Below, in pieces: positions 7,555 through 17,705 of a stretch of 64,000 nt of DNA. How positions within the stretch are numbered: position 1 is the first letter of the stretch; the number at the start of each line of letters is the position of its first letter. The position numbers and the translations under genes were made by a program. The stretch comes from Pectobacterium cacticida (lineage in GTDB: Bacteria; Pseudomonadota; Gammaproteobacteria; Enterobacterales; Enterobacteriaceae). The stretch is taken from positions 1,178,001 through 1,242,000 of the forward strand of contig NZ_CP133656.1 of assembly GCF_036885195.1 (NCBI RefSeq), in the 5' to 3' direction. The notes beneath the pieces were generated by a model. The model ran no database searches. It was not told the DNA's origin and was given only the letters and a program-made list of their open reading frames with translations.

Positions 7555-8870
7555 GAGACTGTAATTTAGATTGTGTATCTGCCTGTTTTTGATATGTTCA
7601 CTCCAACAACAGAGACAGGCTAATTATGGACGAAAAGAAACTCAAAGCACTCGCTGCTGAACTGGCTAAAGGCCTTAAAACCGAAGCTGACCTGAATGCG
7701 TTTTCTCGTATGCTGACAAAGCTTACCGTCGAAACAGCACTCAATGCTGAGTTAACCGAGCACCTCGGGCACGAGAAAAATGCCCCAAAATCAGGCTCGA
7801 ATACCCGCAACGGCTATTCATCTAAAACCCTGCTGTGCGATGACGGCGAGCTTGAAATCAACACGCCACGTGACCGTGAAAGCACCTTTGAACCGCAGTT
7901 AATAAAGAAAAATCAGACTCGCATCACGCAGATGGACAGCCAGATTTTATCCCTCTATGCCAAGGGCATGACCACGCGGGAAATTGTCGCCACGTTCAAA
8001 GAAATGTACGATGCCGATGTCTCTCCCACGCTGATATCTAAAGTGACCGACGCCGTTAAAGAGCAGGTTACTGCATGGCAAAACCGTCCGTTAGACTCAC
8101 TGTATCCCATTGTTTATCTTGACTGTATTGTGGTGAAAGTTCGTGATGGCGGCAGTGTCATCAATAAAGCGGTGTTCCTTGCGCTGGGCATCAACACCGA
8201 CGGTCAGAAAGAACTGCTGGGCATGTGGCTGGCGGAAAATGAAGGGGCGAAGTTCTGGTTGAACGTGCTGACAGAGCTTAAGAACCGGGGGCTTAAGGAC
8301 ATTCTCATTGCCTGCGTGGACGGTCTGAAGGGCTTCCCGGAGGCCATCAACAGCGTCTATCCGCAGACCCATATTCAGTTATGCATTATCCATATGGTAC
8401 GCAATAGTCTGAAATACGTCTCATGGAAGGATTACAAAGCAGTCACCAGCGGGTTGAAAGCCGTGTATCAGGCACCGACAGAGGAAGCGGCGCTGATGGC
8501 GCTGGACAAATTCTCCGGCATCTGGGATGAGAAATACCCGCAAATCAGTAAGAGTTGGCGCACGCACTGGGAAAATCTCAATACATTCTTTGGCTACCCG
8601 CCCGATATCCGTAAGGCCATCTACACGACGAATGCCATCGAATCGTTGAACAGCGTCATCCGTCAGGCGATAAAGAAACGCAAAGTGTTCCCAACGGACG
8701 ATTCGGTGCGGAAAGTGATTTATCTGGCGATCGAGTCGGCCTCGAAAAAATGGAGCATGCCGATACAGAACTGGCGGCTGGCGATGAGCCGTTTTATTAT
8801 CGAGTTCGGTGACCGCCTGAGCGATCACCTTTAATACGGTGGCAGTTACACAGAATTATTTACAGGGTCC
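7555..8870 (+). mobile_element. IS256-family insertion sequence
   Basis: Imperfect terminal inverted repeats: the left end starts near 7555 (GAGACTGTAATTTAGATTG) and the right end, read in reverse complement from about 8870, is GGACCCTGTAAATAATTCTG; both continue into TGTGTA..CTGCC. One transposase gene fills the element. I find no matching 8-bp target duplication in the flanks, so an end may have been rearranged after insertion. Confidence 0.75.
7626..8834 (+). CDS. IS256 (mutator) family transposase
   Basis: 402 aa, full family length. Mutator-type features: LGHEKNAPKSGSNTRNGYSS, DRESTFEPQLIKK, a DDE-type core with the first Asp in YPIVYLDCIVVKVRD and the second in IACVDGLKGF, and the catalytic Glu in the conserved TTNAIESLNSVIRQAIKKR. 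It catalyses transposition of its own element by a copy-out mechanism. The reading frame is intact. Confidence 0.95.
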   Translation: MDEKKLKALAAELAKGLKTEADLNAFSRMLTKLTVETALNAELTEHLGHEKNAPKSGSNTRNGYSSKTLLCDDGELEINTPRDRESTFEPQLIKKNQTRITQMDSQILSLYAKGMTTREIVATFKEMYDADVSPTLISKVTDAVKEQVTAWQNRPLDSLYPIVYLDCIVVKVRDGGSVINKAVFLALGINTDGQKELLGMWLAENEGAKFWLNVLTELKNRGLKDILIACVDGLKGFPEAINSVYPQTHIQLCIIHMVRNSLKYVSWKDYKAVTSGLKAVYQAPTEEAALMALDKFSGIWDEKYPQISKSWRTHWENLNTFFGYPPDIRKAIYTTNAIESLNSVIRQAIKKRKVFPTDDSVRKVIYLAIESASKKWSMPIQNWRLAMSRFIIEFGDRLSDHL

Positions 8871-8882
8871 ACTATAAAAATA

Positions 8883-9278
8883 TTATTTTAGCTTTGAAAT
8901 TAACCTTCCCCATAAAGATTGTTTTTTACTACTCGGTGATGAGTTTGCCCATGTTGGATTTATAAGATCACTTTGAAGTAAATATTTATGATCATCCTCA
9001 TCAACGATTACAGCATTTAGCTTATCAGCTATCTGCAACATCTTACAATAAAGAGCTTCATCAGGATGCTTAGTTGAAATCCTTCCGTCATTCCAATCAA
9101 GCCAAGGTTCATCGTGTTCACTCTGACCGCTCCATATAGCAAAAAAGTCACCATTCTTGTTATCTATTGATAGTTCTTTATCATCATTAACAAGCTGGAG
9201 CCATTCTTCACTGCTTATTGGATCACTTGCGCTATCAAACCAATTCTCTGTTCTTACTATGTGAAGTTCCCAGCACAT
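8883..9278 (-). CDS. Hypothetical acidic protein
   Basis: About 131 aa, starting at the Met of MCWELHIVRTENWF, where GGAGG lies 5 bases upstream; the earlier in-frame ATG lacks a site. It is Trp/Asp/Glu-rich (DEPWLDWNDGRIS) with a basic C-terminus (LWGRLISKLK). I do not recognise a family. Its stop is only about 12 bases from the IS256 right end, so the element inserted just beyond the gene and left it intact. Confidence 0.55.
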   Translation of the reverse strand: MCWELHIVRTENWFDSASDPISSEEWLQLVNDDKELSIDNKNGDFFAIWSGQSEHDEPWLDWNDGRISTKHPDEALYCKMLQIADKLNAVIVDEDDHKYLLQSDLINPTWANSSPSSKKQSLWGRLISKLK

Positions 9279-9323
9279 AATGACCTCCATTTCTTAATGA
9301 AGATACATTATTATGACTGGCTA

Positions 9324-9569
9324 TTACCAGTCAATGAGATCCTCTGGTAAAATCCTGTCGCGTATCATTTGCTCACGTATTTTTTGCATTCTCTTCATCC
9401 TTAGCTTACGCACCTTATTTTCACCAATCTCCTGATAATACTCCTCACGCCGCTCTTCTACCACTTTTCGGAACTTCTTCAAAAGCTGATTCAGTGTTTT
9501 GATATCAGTAGTAGCGGCTTCAACTTGAATTTTTTTATACATAAACATAACGTGGAACTCATCAATCAT
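9324..9569 (-). CDS. H-NS oligomerisation-domain-only protein (H-NST-like)
   Basis: 81 aa. Residues about 23-81 align with the H-NS N-terminal and central dimerisation region: IKTLNQLLKKFRKVVEERREE corresponds to [21 protein letters not shown] of the island H-NS, and KIREQMIRDRILPEDL to [16 protein letters not shown]. The frame then ends, so no linker or TGQGRTP DNA-binding loop is present. Known truncated H-NS proteins (H-NST of pathogenic E. coli islands) form heteromers with H-NS and relieve silencing. A similar anti-silencing role is inferred. AGGAG lies 8 bases before the start. Confidence 0.7.
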   Translation of the reverse strand: MIDEFHVMFMYKKIQVEAATTDIKTLNQLLKKFRKVVEERREEYYQEIGENKVRKLRMKRMQKIREQMIRDRILPEDLIDW

Positions 9570-9637
9570 CAGTTTTCTCCTATTGTCATAAGTGTTTTTA
9601 TCTGCCCCTTACGAGGCAAATATATCATCAATGGAAA

Positions 9638-9940
9638 CTACAAAGATTTATGAACAAATAAATACGAATGCCTCACCAGCAGATTAGCGATTACCTTAAG
9701 ATCAACTTCGTCAATATTTCCATTATTTCCTTCTTTCTGTGTTAAACTCTCAAAGTTATTTTTAATATGCATTATCACGCACATGATAGTTGCACTCATA
9801 AAATCATGATCACTAATATACTCTCTTATATCCCCATCGTGATCATTTTGTAAACTGATCCAACTTACCTCAAACGATCTTTTAGCAAGATCAAGGAACA
9901 GTTTTGTAGATTTGTTTTTAACTTTATTATTTTTAGACAT
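9638..9940 (-). CDS. Hypothetical protein of the tRNA-Thr island
   Basis: 100 aa, Lys/Asn-rich N-terminus then a helical segment (STKLFLDLAKRSFEVSWISL and MSATIMCVIMHIKNNFESL). GAGGG lies about 5 bases before the ATG. It is AT-rich like its neighbours and lies in the same orientation as the integrase. No recognised family. Confidence 0.5.
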   Translation of the reverse strand: MSKNNKVKNKSTKLFLDLAKRSFEVSWISLQNDHDGDIREYISDHDFMSATIMCVIMHIKNNFESLTQKEGNNGNIDEVDLKVIANLLVRHSYLFVHKSL

Positions 9941-10012
9941 AATTAACCCTCACTTTTATATGATTATTTAATATTTAGTTTATTTTCAGCCCCAATAAGG
10001 GGCCAAATAGAT

Positions 10013-10297
10013 TTACATATAGGCTAACACTAATGCTTTGGTATGCAGCGTCATTACCTCCATTCTCACCCCTTCGAAATCGATAAGATAGCACTTATTT
10101 TTGGCTACACCCTTTTTAGCTCGTTCGATTACTTGGTCATAGACTGTTTCCATATGATGATTATCAGTAAGTAAATTAAATGCCTCTTTGGGCCCTTTTT
10201 TGACTATATCCCAATAGATACGGTAATACTCTTTCATCGCTGATAGTAGAAACATCTCAGTAGCAATCCTATCAAAACCATTATTTTTCTTATTCAT
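10013..10297 (-). CDS. Hypothetical protein of the tRNA-Thr island
   Basis: About 95 aa, starting at MNKKNNGFDRIATEMFLL, where AAAGGA is 7 bases upstream; the earlier ATG has no site. Mostly alpha-helical (MKEYYRIYWDIVKKGPKEAFNL). It resembles its downstream neighbour in size and helical pattern, but I cannot show common descent. No recognised family. Confidence 0.5.
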   Translation of the reverse strand: MNKKNNGFDRIATEMFLLSAMKEYYRIYWDIVKKGPKEAFNLLTDNHHMETVYDQVIERAKKGVAKNKCYLIDFEGVRMEVMTLHTKALVLAYM

Positions 10298-10446
10298 ATA
10301 TTTTTCCTTTTCTTTGTTTATAGTGTAAAACACCCTGCATTATTAATGCATAAAATATTTTAGTTTTTATTTTATAATATTGTAAAAAACACAGTGTTTA
10401 ACGTTTTACATAAAACCTCCTCATCATATTAATAGTGTATTGTTCA

Positions 10447-10647
10447 TTAATCAGCATGTTTACGTGATAACTGAATAATCTTTTCAATCCATTCATCGAT
10501 TTCACTTTCAACAAAAGCTCTGGCTCTTATTCTAATCTTTATCGGTTCTGGGAATACGCCCCTGCTAATAAGTCGATAAATCCATGCTTTGCTATATCCT
10601 GTTTTATTCATCACTTCCGGCAGGCGAATAAGTCTTCTTGTTGTCAT
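10447..10647 (-). CDS. alpA: AlpA-family transcriptional regulator
   Basis: 66 aa from the ATG preceded by ACGGAG at 7 bases. MTTRRLIRLPEVMNKTGYSKAWIY...GVFPEPIKI is the MerR-like winged helix of AlpA regulators in P4-type satellites, ending with SEIDEWIEK. AlpA proteins activate the neighbouring integrase or excision functions. It lies between the small island genes and the integrase, as expected. The frame is open further upstream (to 10749), but that extension lacks family similarity. Confidence 0.85.
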   Translation of the reverse strand: MTTRRLIRLPEVMNKTGYSKAWIYRLISRGVFPEPIKIRIRARAFVESEIDEWIEKIIQLSRKHAD

Positions 10648-10924
10648 ATATTTCTCCGTTGTTGTTTTGATGAATGTAGTATCTGCAGATCGCTTATGAC
10701 GTTCAACCCTCGGAAAATCAGAATTGAACTTGAATTGAGTGTTTTTCATACAAAAATAGATGAGATGGCGAGAGAGCTGTCACTGGGCGGGGTGTAGAGT
10801 GATTTAGCAAAAAGTGCTACTTATTTTCTTGTTTTAAAAAATCTTTAAATATTATTTATAATCAATATGTTATATATATGCAGTTTAAATTCTGACCTAA
10901 TTCTTATCTGCTTTAGCCATGAAA

Positions 10925-10958
10925 AAGGGCTATGCCCGTTAAGACATAGCCCTTCTTT
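10925..10958 (-). terminator. Intrinsic terminator of the P4-type integrase gene
   Basis: AAGGGCTATG/CATAGCCCTT inverted repeat with a 10-base loop, followed on the minus strand by TTTTCA. It lies about 20 bases past the integrase stop. Confidence 0.75.
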
Positions 10959-10973
10959 CATCAGCAGTTATCC

Positions 10974-12188
10974 TTACCCACGCCGATTAAACGCTCCCTG
11001 CACCACATTGCTTCCGTTCTCAAGACTTACCATGTAGTCGGCATACCATTGCAGCATCTCACGTCTGCCATCGAGATATTGCGCATGGTTGTAGGTGCCA
11101 CGGATAGCATTCTTATCAACATGCGCCAGTTGGGTTTCAATCCATGCGGTGTTGTAGCCCTGTTCATGAAGAACGGTGCTCATGGTATGGCGGAAGCCGT
11201 GACCCGTAACCCGCCCTGTATAGCCAATTCGCTTGAATACCTGATTGATACTGGCTTCGCTCATGGTCTTGCTTGGATCATTGCGTCCCGGAAACAGTAA
11301 AGGAAATTGCCCCGTCATCGCTCTGATTTGTTCGATAATAGCTAGCGCTTGGGTAGAGAGCGGGATGATGTGAGGACGGCGCATTTTCATGCGTTCAGCA
11401 GAAATTTCCCACAGCGCTTTCTTGGTATCGATTTCTGACCATAACGCACCGCGCAATTCACCTGTTCTCAGGCCAGTAATGATCAGCAATCTCGCTGCCA
11501 GCACCATCAATTCACTGCCAGAGTAGCCAGCAAGGGCTTTAAAGAAAGCAGGAAGCTCTTCAGTGGTCAGGAACGGGTAATGTGTAGACTCATGCCCTTG
11601 CATGGCACTGGTGAGATCTGGCGCGGGATTATACTCGGCTCTGCCTGTCACGATGGCGTAGCGAAACACTTCGCCGCAGCGTTGGCGCACTTTTTTGGCT
11701 TTCTCGGTAGCTCCCCTGTCTTCCATCTTTTTCAGCACGTTTAGCAGTTCCAACGGCTTGATGTCTGCAACAGGACGTTGACCAATGAACGGGAAGACGT
11801 CTTTGTTAAAAGCTTCAAGAATGTCAGAGGCATACCCCGCAGACCATTTCTTCACTTTCATGTTATGCCATTCAAGCGCAATTTCTTGAAAGCTGTTTTT
11901 GACCTGCGCTTCACGCTCAACTTTTTGTTCTTTTTTCACTTCTAAAGGATCGATACCCCCAGCGATACCCTTTCTAGCTTCATCACGTTTTGCTCTGGCA
12001 TCAGCTAAGGACACATCGGGATATACCCCCAGCGCCAATAACTTTTCCTTTCCATCGATACGATACTTCAAACGCCAGTAGCGTGACCCGTTGGTTTTAA
12101 CCAATAAGTAGAGGCCACCACCATCAGCCATCTTGTAGGGTTTCTCTTTGGGCTTGGCAGTCTCGACCTGTCTGGCATTGAGCTTCAT
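10974..12188 (-). CDS. int: P4-type tyrosine integrase
   Basis: 404 aa. N-terminal Arm-binding domain (MKLNARQVETAKPKEKPYKMADGGGLYLLV), SAM-like core-binding domain, and catalytic domain with Arg in LRTGELRGALWSEID, HGFRHTMST, and the Tyr of YNHAQYLDGRR. It catalyses site-specific integration and excision at a tRNA 3' end. It sits directly downstream of tRNA-Thr, about 175 bp away, in the same orientation. Gene and motifs look intact. The opposite attachment site is not in the window. Confidence 0.95.
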   Translation of the reverse strand: MKLNARQVETAKPKEKPYKMADGGGLYLLVKTNGSRYWRLKYRIDGKEKLLALGVYPDVSLADARAKRDEARKGIAGGIDPLEVKKEQKVEREAQVKNSFQEIALEWHNMKVKKWSAGYASDILEAFNKDVFPFIGQRPVADIKPLELLNVLKKMEDRGATEKAKKVRQRCGEVFRYAIVTGRAEYNPAPDLTSAMQGHESTHYPFLTTEELPAFFKALAGYSGSELMVLAARLLIITGLRTGELRGALWSEIDTKKALWEISAERMKMRRPHIIPLSTQALAIIEQIRAMTGQFPLLFPGRNDPSKTMSEASINQVFKRIGYTGRVTGHGFRHTMSTVLHEQGYNTAWIETQLAHVDKNAIRGTYNHAQYLDGRREMLQWYADYMVSLENGSNVVQGAFNRRG

Positions 12189-12363
12189 CTGGGGGTATCT
12201 CCTTTAGACCGAACAGCGAATACCCCCATTGATACCCCCAACTCACCGTAGATTTCTGTGAACGTGAGTAGACGAGCAGAGACAACAATGGCCGTGAAAC
12301 CGCGTATTATAAGGGTTTAAAGGGTATTTAAGTAGACTTAAGGAGACGTTAAAATAGGTAGGA

Positions 12364-12439
12364 TGGTGCCGATAATAGGAGTCGAACCTACGACCTTCGC
12401 ATTACGAATGCGCTGCTCTACCAACTGAGCTATATCGGC
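12364..12439 (-). tRNA. thrW: tRNA-Thr (anticodon CGU)
   Basis: 76 bases on the minus strand with encoded CCA: acceptor GCCGATA/TATCGGC, D arm AGCTCAGTTGGTAGAGC, anticodon stem around TTCGTAA (CGT anticodon), T loop GGTTCGACTCC. It follows proA as in other enterobacteria (thrW). Its 3' end faces the P4-type integrase and is the attachment site of the left island. Confidence 0.97.
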
Positions 12440-12560
12440 TTCGAGACTCGCCAGCGAACACTGACGGTGGACTACGGGGTGACAAAGTAGTGAAATCATC
12501 GTAGCAAGTCAATAGCTTTGCCGTCCGTTTGCTGGTTTTGTAAACGACCTGAGGAATAAC

Positions 12561-12602
12561 AGGATTCTCTCATTATTTTCACTGCTAATAACGGAGAATC
12601 CT
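12561..12602 (-). terminator. Possible terminator hairpin downstream of proA
   Basis: AGGATTCTC/GAGAATCCT perfect 9-bp inverted repeat with a 24-base loop, about 25 bases past the proA stop. The loop is long and the T-run weak, so assignment is tentative. Confidence 0.35.
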
Positions 12603-12626
12603 ATAACTTTCAGGCTTAAGGGGCAG

Positions 12627-13880
12627 TTAGGCGCGGATTAAATCTTCGCCATAACCAATCCATTTATAGGTGGTTAAGGCCTCCAGCCCCATCGGGCCAC
12701 GCGCGTGCAGTTTCTGCGTACTCACCGCCACTTCTGCGCCCAAACCAAACTGTCCGCCATCGGTGAAGCGGGTGCTGGCATTGACGTATACGGCCGAGGA
12801 ATCCACCTCGCGCACAAAGCGTTCCGCATTGCTGATGGAGCGCGTCAAAATAGCATCAGAGTGCTGCGTGCCGTGTTCACGGATATGGGCAATGGCGTCA
12901 TCCATATCGTCCACCAGCGCCACGTTGAGGTCGTTAGAAAGCCATTCGTCATCGTAGTCCTTGGCTTCCACCGCAACCACCTTGGCAGGCCCGCTTTTCA
13001 GCGCGCTCAAGGCTTCCGGGCTGGCGTGAAGCGTCACCCCTGCGTGTGCCATTTTCTCGCTCAGTGCAGGCAGGAACCGCGCGGCAATGGCGCGATGAAC
13101 CAGCAGCGTTTCCAGACTATTGCACGCGCTTGGGCGCTGCACCTTGGCGCTTTCAATCACGGTCAGCGCTTTGGCGAAATCAATGCTCTCATCGGCAAAG
13201 ATATGGCACACGCCAATCCCCCCCGTGATTACCGGAATGGTGGATTGTTCGCGACACAGCTTATGTAGCCCAGCCCCACCGCGCGGGATCAGCATATCCA
13301 CGTAGCGATCCAGTTTTAATAGTTGGGTGACCATTTCTCTGTCCGGGCTTTCAATCGCCTGAACCGCCGCAGTGGGCAGCCCACTCTGTGCCAGTGCGCG
13401 TTGAATCACACTCACCGTGGCCGCATTGGTGCGATAAGTCTCTTTGCCGCCGCGCAAAATCACTGCGTTGCCGGTTTTCAGACACAGGCTGGCGACATCC
13501 ACCGTCACATTCGGACGCGCTTCATAAATAACGCCTACCACCCCCAACGGCACGCGACGGCGTTCCAGTTTCAAACCATTATCCAGCAGACGGCCATCAA
13601 TCACTTCTCCTACCGGGTCATTCAGGCGACATACCTGGCGCACGTCGCTGGCGATCGCATCTAGTCTCTCCGGCGTTAAGAGCAGGCGGTCTTGCAATGC
13701 GGCGCTCATGCCATTTTGGCGCGCTTCAGCGACATCCTGTGCATTGGCCGCTAGAATCGTCTCACTTTCGGCATTGAGTAAATCCGCAATCATCAGCAAC
13801 GCACGATCTTTTTGAGCAGTGCTTAGGGTGGCTAGTTGATATGAAGCCGCTTTTGCCGCTTTCCCCATTTCTTTAAGCAT
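12627..13880 (-). CDS. proA: Gamma-glutamyl phosphate reductase
   Basis: 417 aa, full length. It reduces gamma-glutamyl phosphate to glutamate semialdehyde with NADPH, the second step of proline synthesis, in the cytoplasm. The sequence is nearly colinear with E. coli Pro[39 protein letters not shown], catalytic Cys at about 253 in QRPSACN, and the C-terminal [19 protein letters not shown]. It lies 10 bases after proB, forming the proBA operon, and upstream of tRNA-Thr. Confidence 0.98.
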   Translation of the reverse strand: MLKEMGKAAKAASYQLATLSTAQKDRALLMIADLLNAESETILAANAQDVAEARQNGMSAALQDRLLLTPERLDAIASDVRQVCRLNDPVGEVIDGRLLDNGLKLERRRVPLGVVGVIYEARPNVTVDVASLCLKTGNAVILRGGKETYRTNAATVSVIQRALAQSGLPTAAVQAIESPDREMVTQLLKLDRYVDMLIPRGGAGLHKLCREQSTIPVITGGIGVCHIFADESIDFAKALTVIESAKVQRPSACNSLETLLVHRAIAARFLPALSEKMAHAGVTLHASPEALSALKSGPAKVVAVEAKDYDDEWLSNDLNVALVDDMDDAIAHIREHGTQHSDAILTRSISNAERFVREVDSSAVYVNASTRFTDGGQFGLGAEVAVSTQKLHARGPMGLEALTTYKWIGYGEDLIRA

Positions 13881-13890
13881 TGCAAAATCC

Positions 13891-14994
13891 TTAATTAATA
13901 ATCATATCGTCGCGGTGGATAGCCACCGGGCCATATTCGTAGCCAAGAATATCGGCGATCTGTTGAGAATGATGACCGGCAATCATACGTAACGCATCGC
14001 TGTTATAACGCGTCACGGCGTGTGCTACATCCCGACCCGCCAGACTACGCACGCGAATCACTTCCCCTCGAGAGAAATTCCCTTCAACGGAACGAATACC
14101 TTTAGGCAATAGCGAACTGCCGCGTTCGAGAATCGCCGATAGCGCGCCGTCATCGACAGTAATTTCCCCCGCCGGCGGTGCGCCAAAAATCCAGTATTTC
14201 CGGCTTTCCAGCGGAGCATCCAGTGCATGAAAGCGTGTCCCAACCGAGATATCAGCAATCACATCGCCGATCACGCCAGGCCGACTTCCCGCAGCGATCA
14301 CTACATCGATACCGGCGCGACAGGCGACATCGGCGGCCTGTAATTTAGTCGACATACCGCCTGTTCCAAGCCCCGACACGCTATCACCTGCGATGCCACG
14401 CAGCGCATCATCGATACTCGTCACTTCGCGGATCAGTTCCGCATCCGGATGATTGCGCGGGTCGGCGGTAAATAGCCCGGCCTGATCGGTCAACAATAGC
14501 AGCTTATCGGCGTCTGCCAGAATCGCCGCCAACGCGGATAAATTATCATTATCGCCGACCTTAATTTCCGCAGTAGCAACAGCATCATTTTCATTAATAA
14601 CGGGGACAATGTTGTTATCCAATAACGCACGCAGGGTGTCGCGCGCATTGAGGAAACGCTCGCGATCTTCAATATCCGCCCGCGTTAATAGCATTTGCCC
14701 GACATGAATACCGTAGATGGAGAAAAGTTGTTCCCATAGCTGAATCAGGCGGCTTTGGCCTACGGCAGCCAGTAGTTGTTTAGTTGCTATTGTGGCGGGG
14801 AGGTCGGGGTAACCCAAATGTTCGCGCCCGGCGGCAATGGCGCCAGAAGTAACGATAACAATCCGATGTCCTGCCGCGTGCTGCTGTGCGCACTGCCGCA
14901 CTAATTCAACAATATGGGCGCGGTTAAGACGGCGCGAACCGCCGGTTAGTACGCTGGTGCCCAGTTTCACAACCAACGTCTGGCTGCTGCTCAT
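13891..14994 (-). CDS. proB: Glutamate 5-kinase
   Basis: 367 aa. It phosphorylates glutamate in the first, proline-inhibited step of proline synthesis. Amino-acid kinase domain at residues about 1-255 ([48 protein letters not shown]) and a C-terminal PUA domain (about 275-360; [20 protein letters not shown]). First gene of proBA. Intact. Confidence 0.98.
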   Translation of the reverse strand: MSSSQTLVVKLGTSVLTGGSRRLNRAHIVELVRQCAQQHAAGHRIVIVTSGAIAAGREHLGYPDLPATIATKQLLAAVGQSRLIQLWEQLFSIYGIHVGQMLLTRADIEDRERFLNARDTLRALLDNNIVPVINENDAVATAEIKVGDNDNLSALAAILADADKLLLLTDQAGLFTADPRNHPDAELIREVTSIDDALRGIAGDSVSGLGTGGMSTKLQAADVACRAGIDVVIAAGSRPGVIGDVIADISVGTRFHALDAPLESRKYWIFGAPPAGEITVDDGALSAILERGSSLLPKGIRSVEGNFSRGEVIRVRSLAGRDVAHAVTRYNSDALRMIAGHHSQQIADILGYEYGPVAIHRDDMIIN

Positions 14995-15051
14995 AATTTC
15001 TCTGCCATTGGATGTTAAAAAAGAATAAAGAAGACGTTGTAGCAGGACAGA

Positions 15052-15077
15052 CGCGTTATGCCAACAGGCATAACGCG
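15052..15077 (-). terminator. Hairpin terminator between crl and proB
   Basis: Perfect 11-bp inverted repeat CGCGTTATGCC/GGCATAACGCG with a 4-base loop, between the crl stop and the proB start. It would end crl transcription, although the T-run on that strand is poor. Confidence 0.55.
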
Positions 15078-15114
15078 AAAATCTATGAATAAATCGGGGA
15101 TCGCCAGGGGAATA

Positions 15115-15489
15115 TCATGGTCGCGCAACCAGAGTACAAGTAGGCTCTAGCGAGTTTAGCAGTTTCTCCAGCCGAACATGGAATACCTGTTTAGCATTTT
15201 CCACCTGATCCATTACGGCGTGATCCTTAATTTTTTCCTCACGCCAATTGCCGTGTTTATCAAATAAACCATAGTGGTACTCATAGGCAAAGGCATGCCC
15301 CATATCTTCCAAATGTAGCCACCACCCCCAGAATTCCCGATGTTCGGGCGCGGGCTTAATATTGGCGCAAACTGCCAGACAATCAAAGAAGAAGGTCGTA
15401 TTTTCACACTGTGCTTCACGGATATAAGGCCCCAACGACGTAAAGTTTTTCATGAGTCGGCTCTTGGTGTGTCCACTCGGTAACATCAT
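15115..15489 (-). CDS. crl: Crl, RNA polymerase sigma-S assembly factor
   Basis: 124 aa. It matches Crl along its length: LPSGHTKSRLMKNFTSLGPY, FFFDCLAVCANIKPAPEHREFWGWW, then YHYGLFDKHGNW. Crl binds sigma-S and promotes its association with core RNA polymerase, raising stationary-phase gene expression. Two adjacent ATG codons follow GAGGAG; I use the first. Divergent from cutA. Confidence 0.95.
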   Translation of the reverse strand: MMLPSGHTKSRLMKNFTSLGPYIREAQCENTTFFFDCLAVCANIKPAPEHREFWGWWLHLEDMGHAFAYEYHYGLFDKHGNWREEKIKDHAVMDQVENAKQVFHVRLEKLLNSLEPTCTLVARP

Positions 15490-15627
15490 TTACGATCTCC
15501 TCTGGTTGAACTTTCTTTTTAGCAGAGAATGCCAATTTATCAACCATGTCCCACAACGAAGTTTATTGTGTATAGTGTCGTTTCAGTAGTCTGGGATTTC
15601 GTTCATTCATTTGGCACGGAGGGGATG

Positions 15628-15960
15628 ATGTCAGACCACCCGCTATGCGATACCGTCGTCATATTATGTACTGCGCCAGACGACGCCTGCGCGCAGCATC
15701 TGGCTAGCTCACTGCTGTCAACACGGCTTGCCGCCTGCGTTACATTGTTGCCAGGAGCCCGTTCGTTCTATTATTGGGAAGGTAAGCTTGAACAGCAATC
15801 TGAAATACAAATGCTGATAAAAAGCGATACTTCGCATCAGCAAGCGCTGCTGACGCATCTGAAACAACAACACCCTTACGATACGCCGGAGCTGTTAGTC
15901 CTGCCGGTATCTGGGGGCGATAGCGATTATCTGACATGGCTCAACGCATCTTTACGCTGA
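15628..15960 (+). CDS. cutA: CutA, divalent-cation tolerance protein
   Basis: 110 aa from the second of two adjacent ATGs after GGAGG (the long upstream extension is not family-like). Typical CutA sequence: [60 protein letters not shown] small trimeric ferredoxin-like protein linked to copper tolerance; its exact biochemical role is uncertain. It overlaps the dsbD start by 25 bases. Confidence 0.95.
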   Translation: MSDHPLCDTVVILCTAPDDACAQHLASSLLSTRLAACVTLLPGARSFYYWEGKLEQQSEIQMLIKSDTSHQQALLTHLKQQHPYDTPELLVLPVSGGDSDYLTWLNASLR

Positions 15961-17666
15961 TTTTCCTGTTATGGACAATTTTCGGCATACCGAATGAGGC
16001 AGCGGCTTCTTTCGGTCAAAAACTGTTTGGCAATAGCACGACATCGCGCTTTCTGCCAGCCGATGGGGCGTTCGCCTTTGAGTTTCAGCAGCAAAACGAT
16101 CGGCTCAATTTACGTTGGGATATCCATCCTGATTACTACCTGTACCGCGCACAGATCAAGATTGAAGGGCAGGGTGCTACGCTCGGCAAGGTAGTGCTGC
16201 CACAGGGCGAAAGCCATAACGACGCGTTCTTCGGTCAGGTCTTTATCCTGCGGGATCGGCTGGCGCTAGCGGTTCCCATTGAACAGGCCGAAAATGGTGC
16301 GACCGTTAACGTCACCTACCAAGGCTGCGCCGATGCGGGTTTCTGCTATCCGCCGGAAACGCGAGTCGTTCCTCTCAGCCAGGTACTGGCTAACGCAGGC
16401 ACAGACACATCGAATACCGCATCCGCCCAGACGCCACCGCCACAGGCCACGCCTATGCCGTTCTCGCCGTGGTGGGCGCTGCTGATTGGTATCGGCGTCG
16501 CTTTTACTCCCTGCGTTCTGCCAATGTATCCATTGATTGCCAGTCTGGTGCTAGGCAGAAAAGACCAGCTGTCGCCGCGCAGAACGCTACTGCTGTCGAT
16601 GATCTATGTTCAGGGTATGGCGCTGACCTACACGCTGCTCGGGCTGGTTGTCGCCGCCGCCGGATTGCGCTTTCAGGCCGCGCTCCAGCATCCGTATATT
16701 CTGATTGGCCTGTCGATGATGTTTGTCGCGTTGGCGCTCTCTATGTTTGGCCTGTATGCACTACAGCTCCCGTCCTCGGTGCAAACCCGGCTGACAGCGT
16801 GGAGTAACCGTCAGCAGGGTGGCTCCGTTACTGGCGTATTCTGTATGGGGGCGTTAGCCGGGCTAATTTGTTCTCCTTGTACCACGGCGCCGCTCAGTGC
16901 CATCCTGCTTTATATCGCCCAGAGCGGCAATATGCTGGCAGGTGGCATCACGCTTTACCTCTACGCGCTGGGCATGGGCTTACCACTCATTCTGGTCACG
17001 CTGTTCGGCAACAAATTGTTGCCGAACAGCGGCCCGTGGATGCAGTACGTTAAAGAAGCGTTTGGCTTCATCATTCTGGCACTGCCCATCTTCCTGCTGG
17101 AACGTATTCTAGGCGAGACGTGGGGAATGCGCTTGTGGAGTATGCTAGGTATCGCCTTCTTCGGCTGGGCGCTTATGCTGACGCTGCGCAGTAGCACAGG
17201 TTGGATGCGTGGCGTGCAGTTGCTGCTACTAGCAGGCGTGGTGATCGTCGCCAAGCCGCTGCAAGACTGGGTATTTCCTCCTGTTGGCGTAGCGCAACCC
17301 CACGCCTCGGCACTGAACTTTTCCCCTGTCGCTAATATTGCCGATCTCAACAGCGCGCTGGCAAACAGTAGTCAGCCTGTTATGCTTGACCTTTACGCAG
17401 ACTGGTGCGTTGCCTGCAAAGAATTTGAAAAATACACGTTTAGCGACCCAGTGGTGCAAAATCATTTGTCACATCTCACGCTGCTACAGGCGGATGTTAC
17501 TGCGAACCGCGAAGAACAGAATGCGTTACTGAAGAAGCTACAGGTTTTAGGCTTGCCGACCATTGTGTTTTTTGACACTCAAGGGAAAGAGATCCCTGGC
17601 TCGCGTATCACCGGCTTCATGAGCGCTGAACAATTTCAGGCACATTTGCAGAAGTTCAGCCCATAA
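15936..17666 (+). CDS. dsbD: DsbD, thiol:disulfide interchange protein
   Basis: 576 aa inner-membrane reductase that passes electrons from cytoplasmic thioredoxin to periplasmic DsbC, DsbG and CcmG. Signal peptide, periplasmic alpha domain with the Cys pair in [10 protein letters not shown] (about 131 and 137), eight-helix beta domain with [10 protein letters not shown] and SPCTTAP, and a C-terminal thioredoxin-like gamma domain with DWCVACKEF. All six redox cysteines are present. [10 protein letters not shown] is the usual start, inside the end of cutA. Confidence 0.98.
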   Translation: MAQRIFTLIFLLWTIFGIPNEAAASFGQKLFGNSTTSRFLPADGAFAFEFQQQNDRLNLRWDIHPDYYLYRAQIKIEGQGATLGKVVLPQGESHNDAFFGQVFILRDRLALAVPIEQAENGATVNVTYQGCADAGFCYPPETRVVPLSQVLANAGTDTSNTASAQTPPPQATPMPFSPWWALLIGIGVAFTPCVLPMYPLIASLVLGRKDQLSPRRTLLLSMIYVQGMALTYTLLGLVVAAAGLRFQAALQHPYILIGLSMMFVALALSMFGLYALQLPSSVQTRLTAWSNRQQGGSVTGVFCMGALAGLICSPCTTAPLSAILLYIAQSGNMLAGGITLYLYALGMGLPLILVTLFGNKLLPNSGPWMQYVKEAFGFIILALPIFLLERILGETWGMRLWSMLGIAFFGWALMLTLRSSTGWMRGVQLLLLAGVVIVAKPLQDWVFPPVGVAQPHASALNFSPVANIADLNSALANSSQPVMLDLYADWCVACKEFEKYTFSDPVVQNHLSHLTLLQADVTANREEQNALLKKLQVLGLPTIVFFDTQGKEIPGSRITGFMSAEQFQAHLQKFSP

Positions 17667-17705
17667 ACGACACTTTCTCTCTAATTTTGCGCTTCTGGAG
17701 GAGAC

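Noticed and set aside
12705..13268. 187-aa ORF antisense to proA
   Set aside because: Shadow of a well-conserved gene in GC-rich codons.
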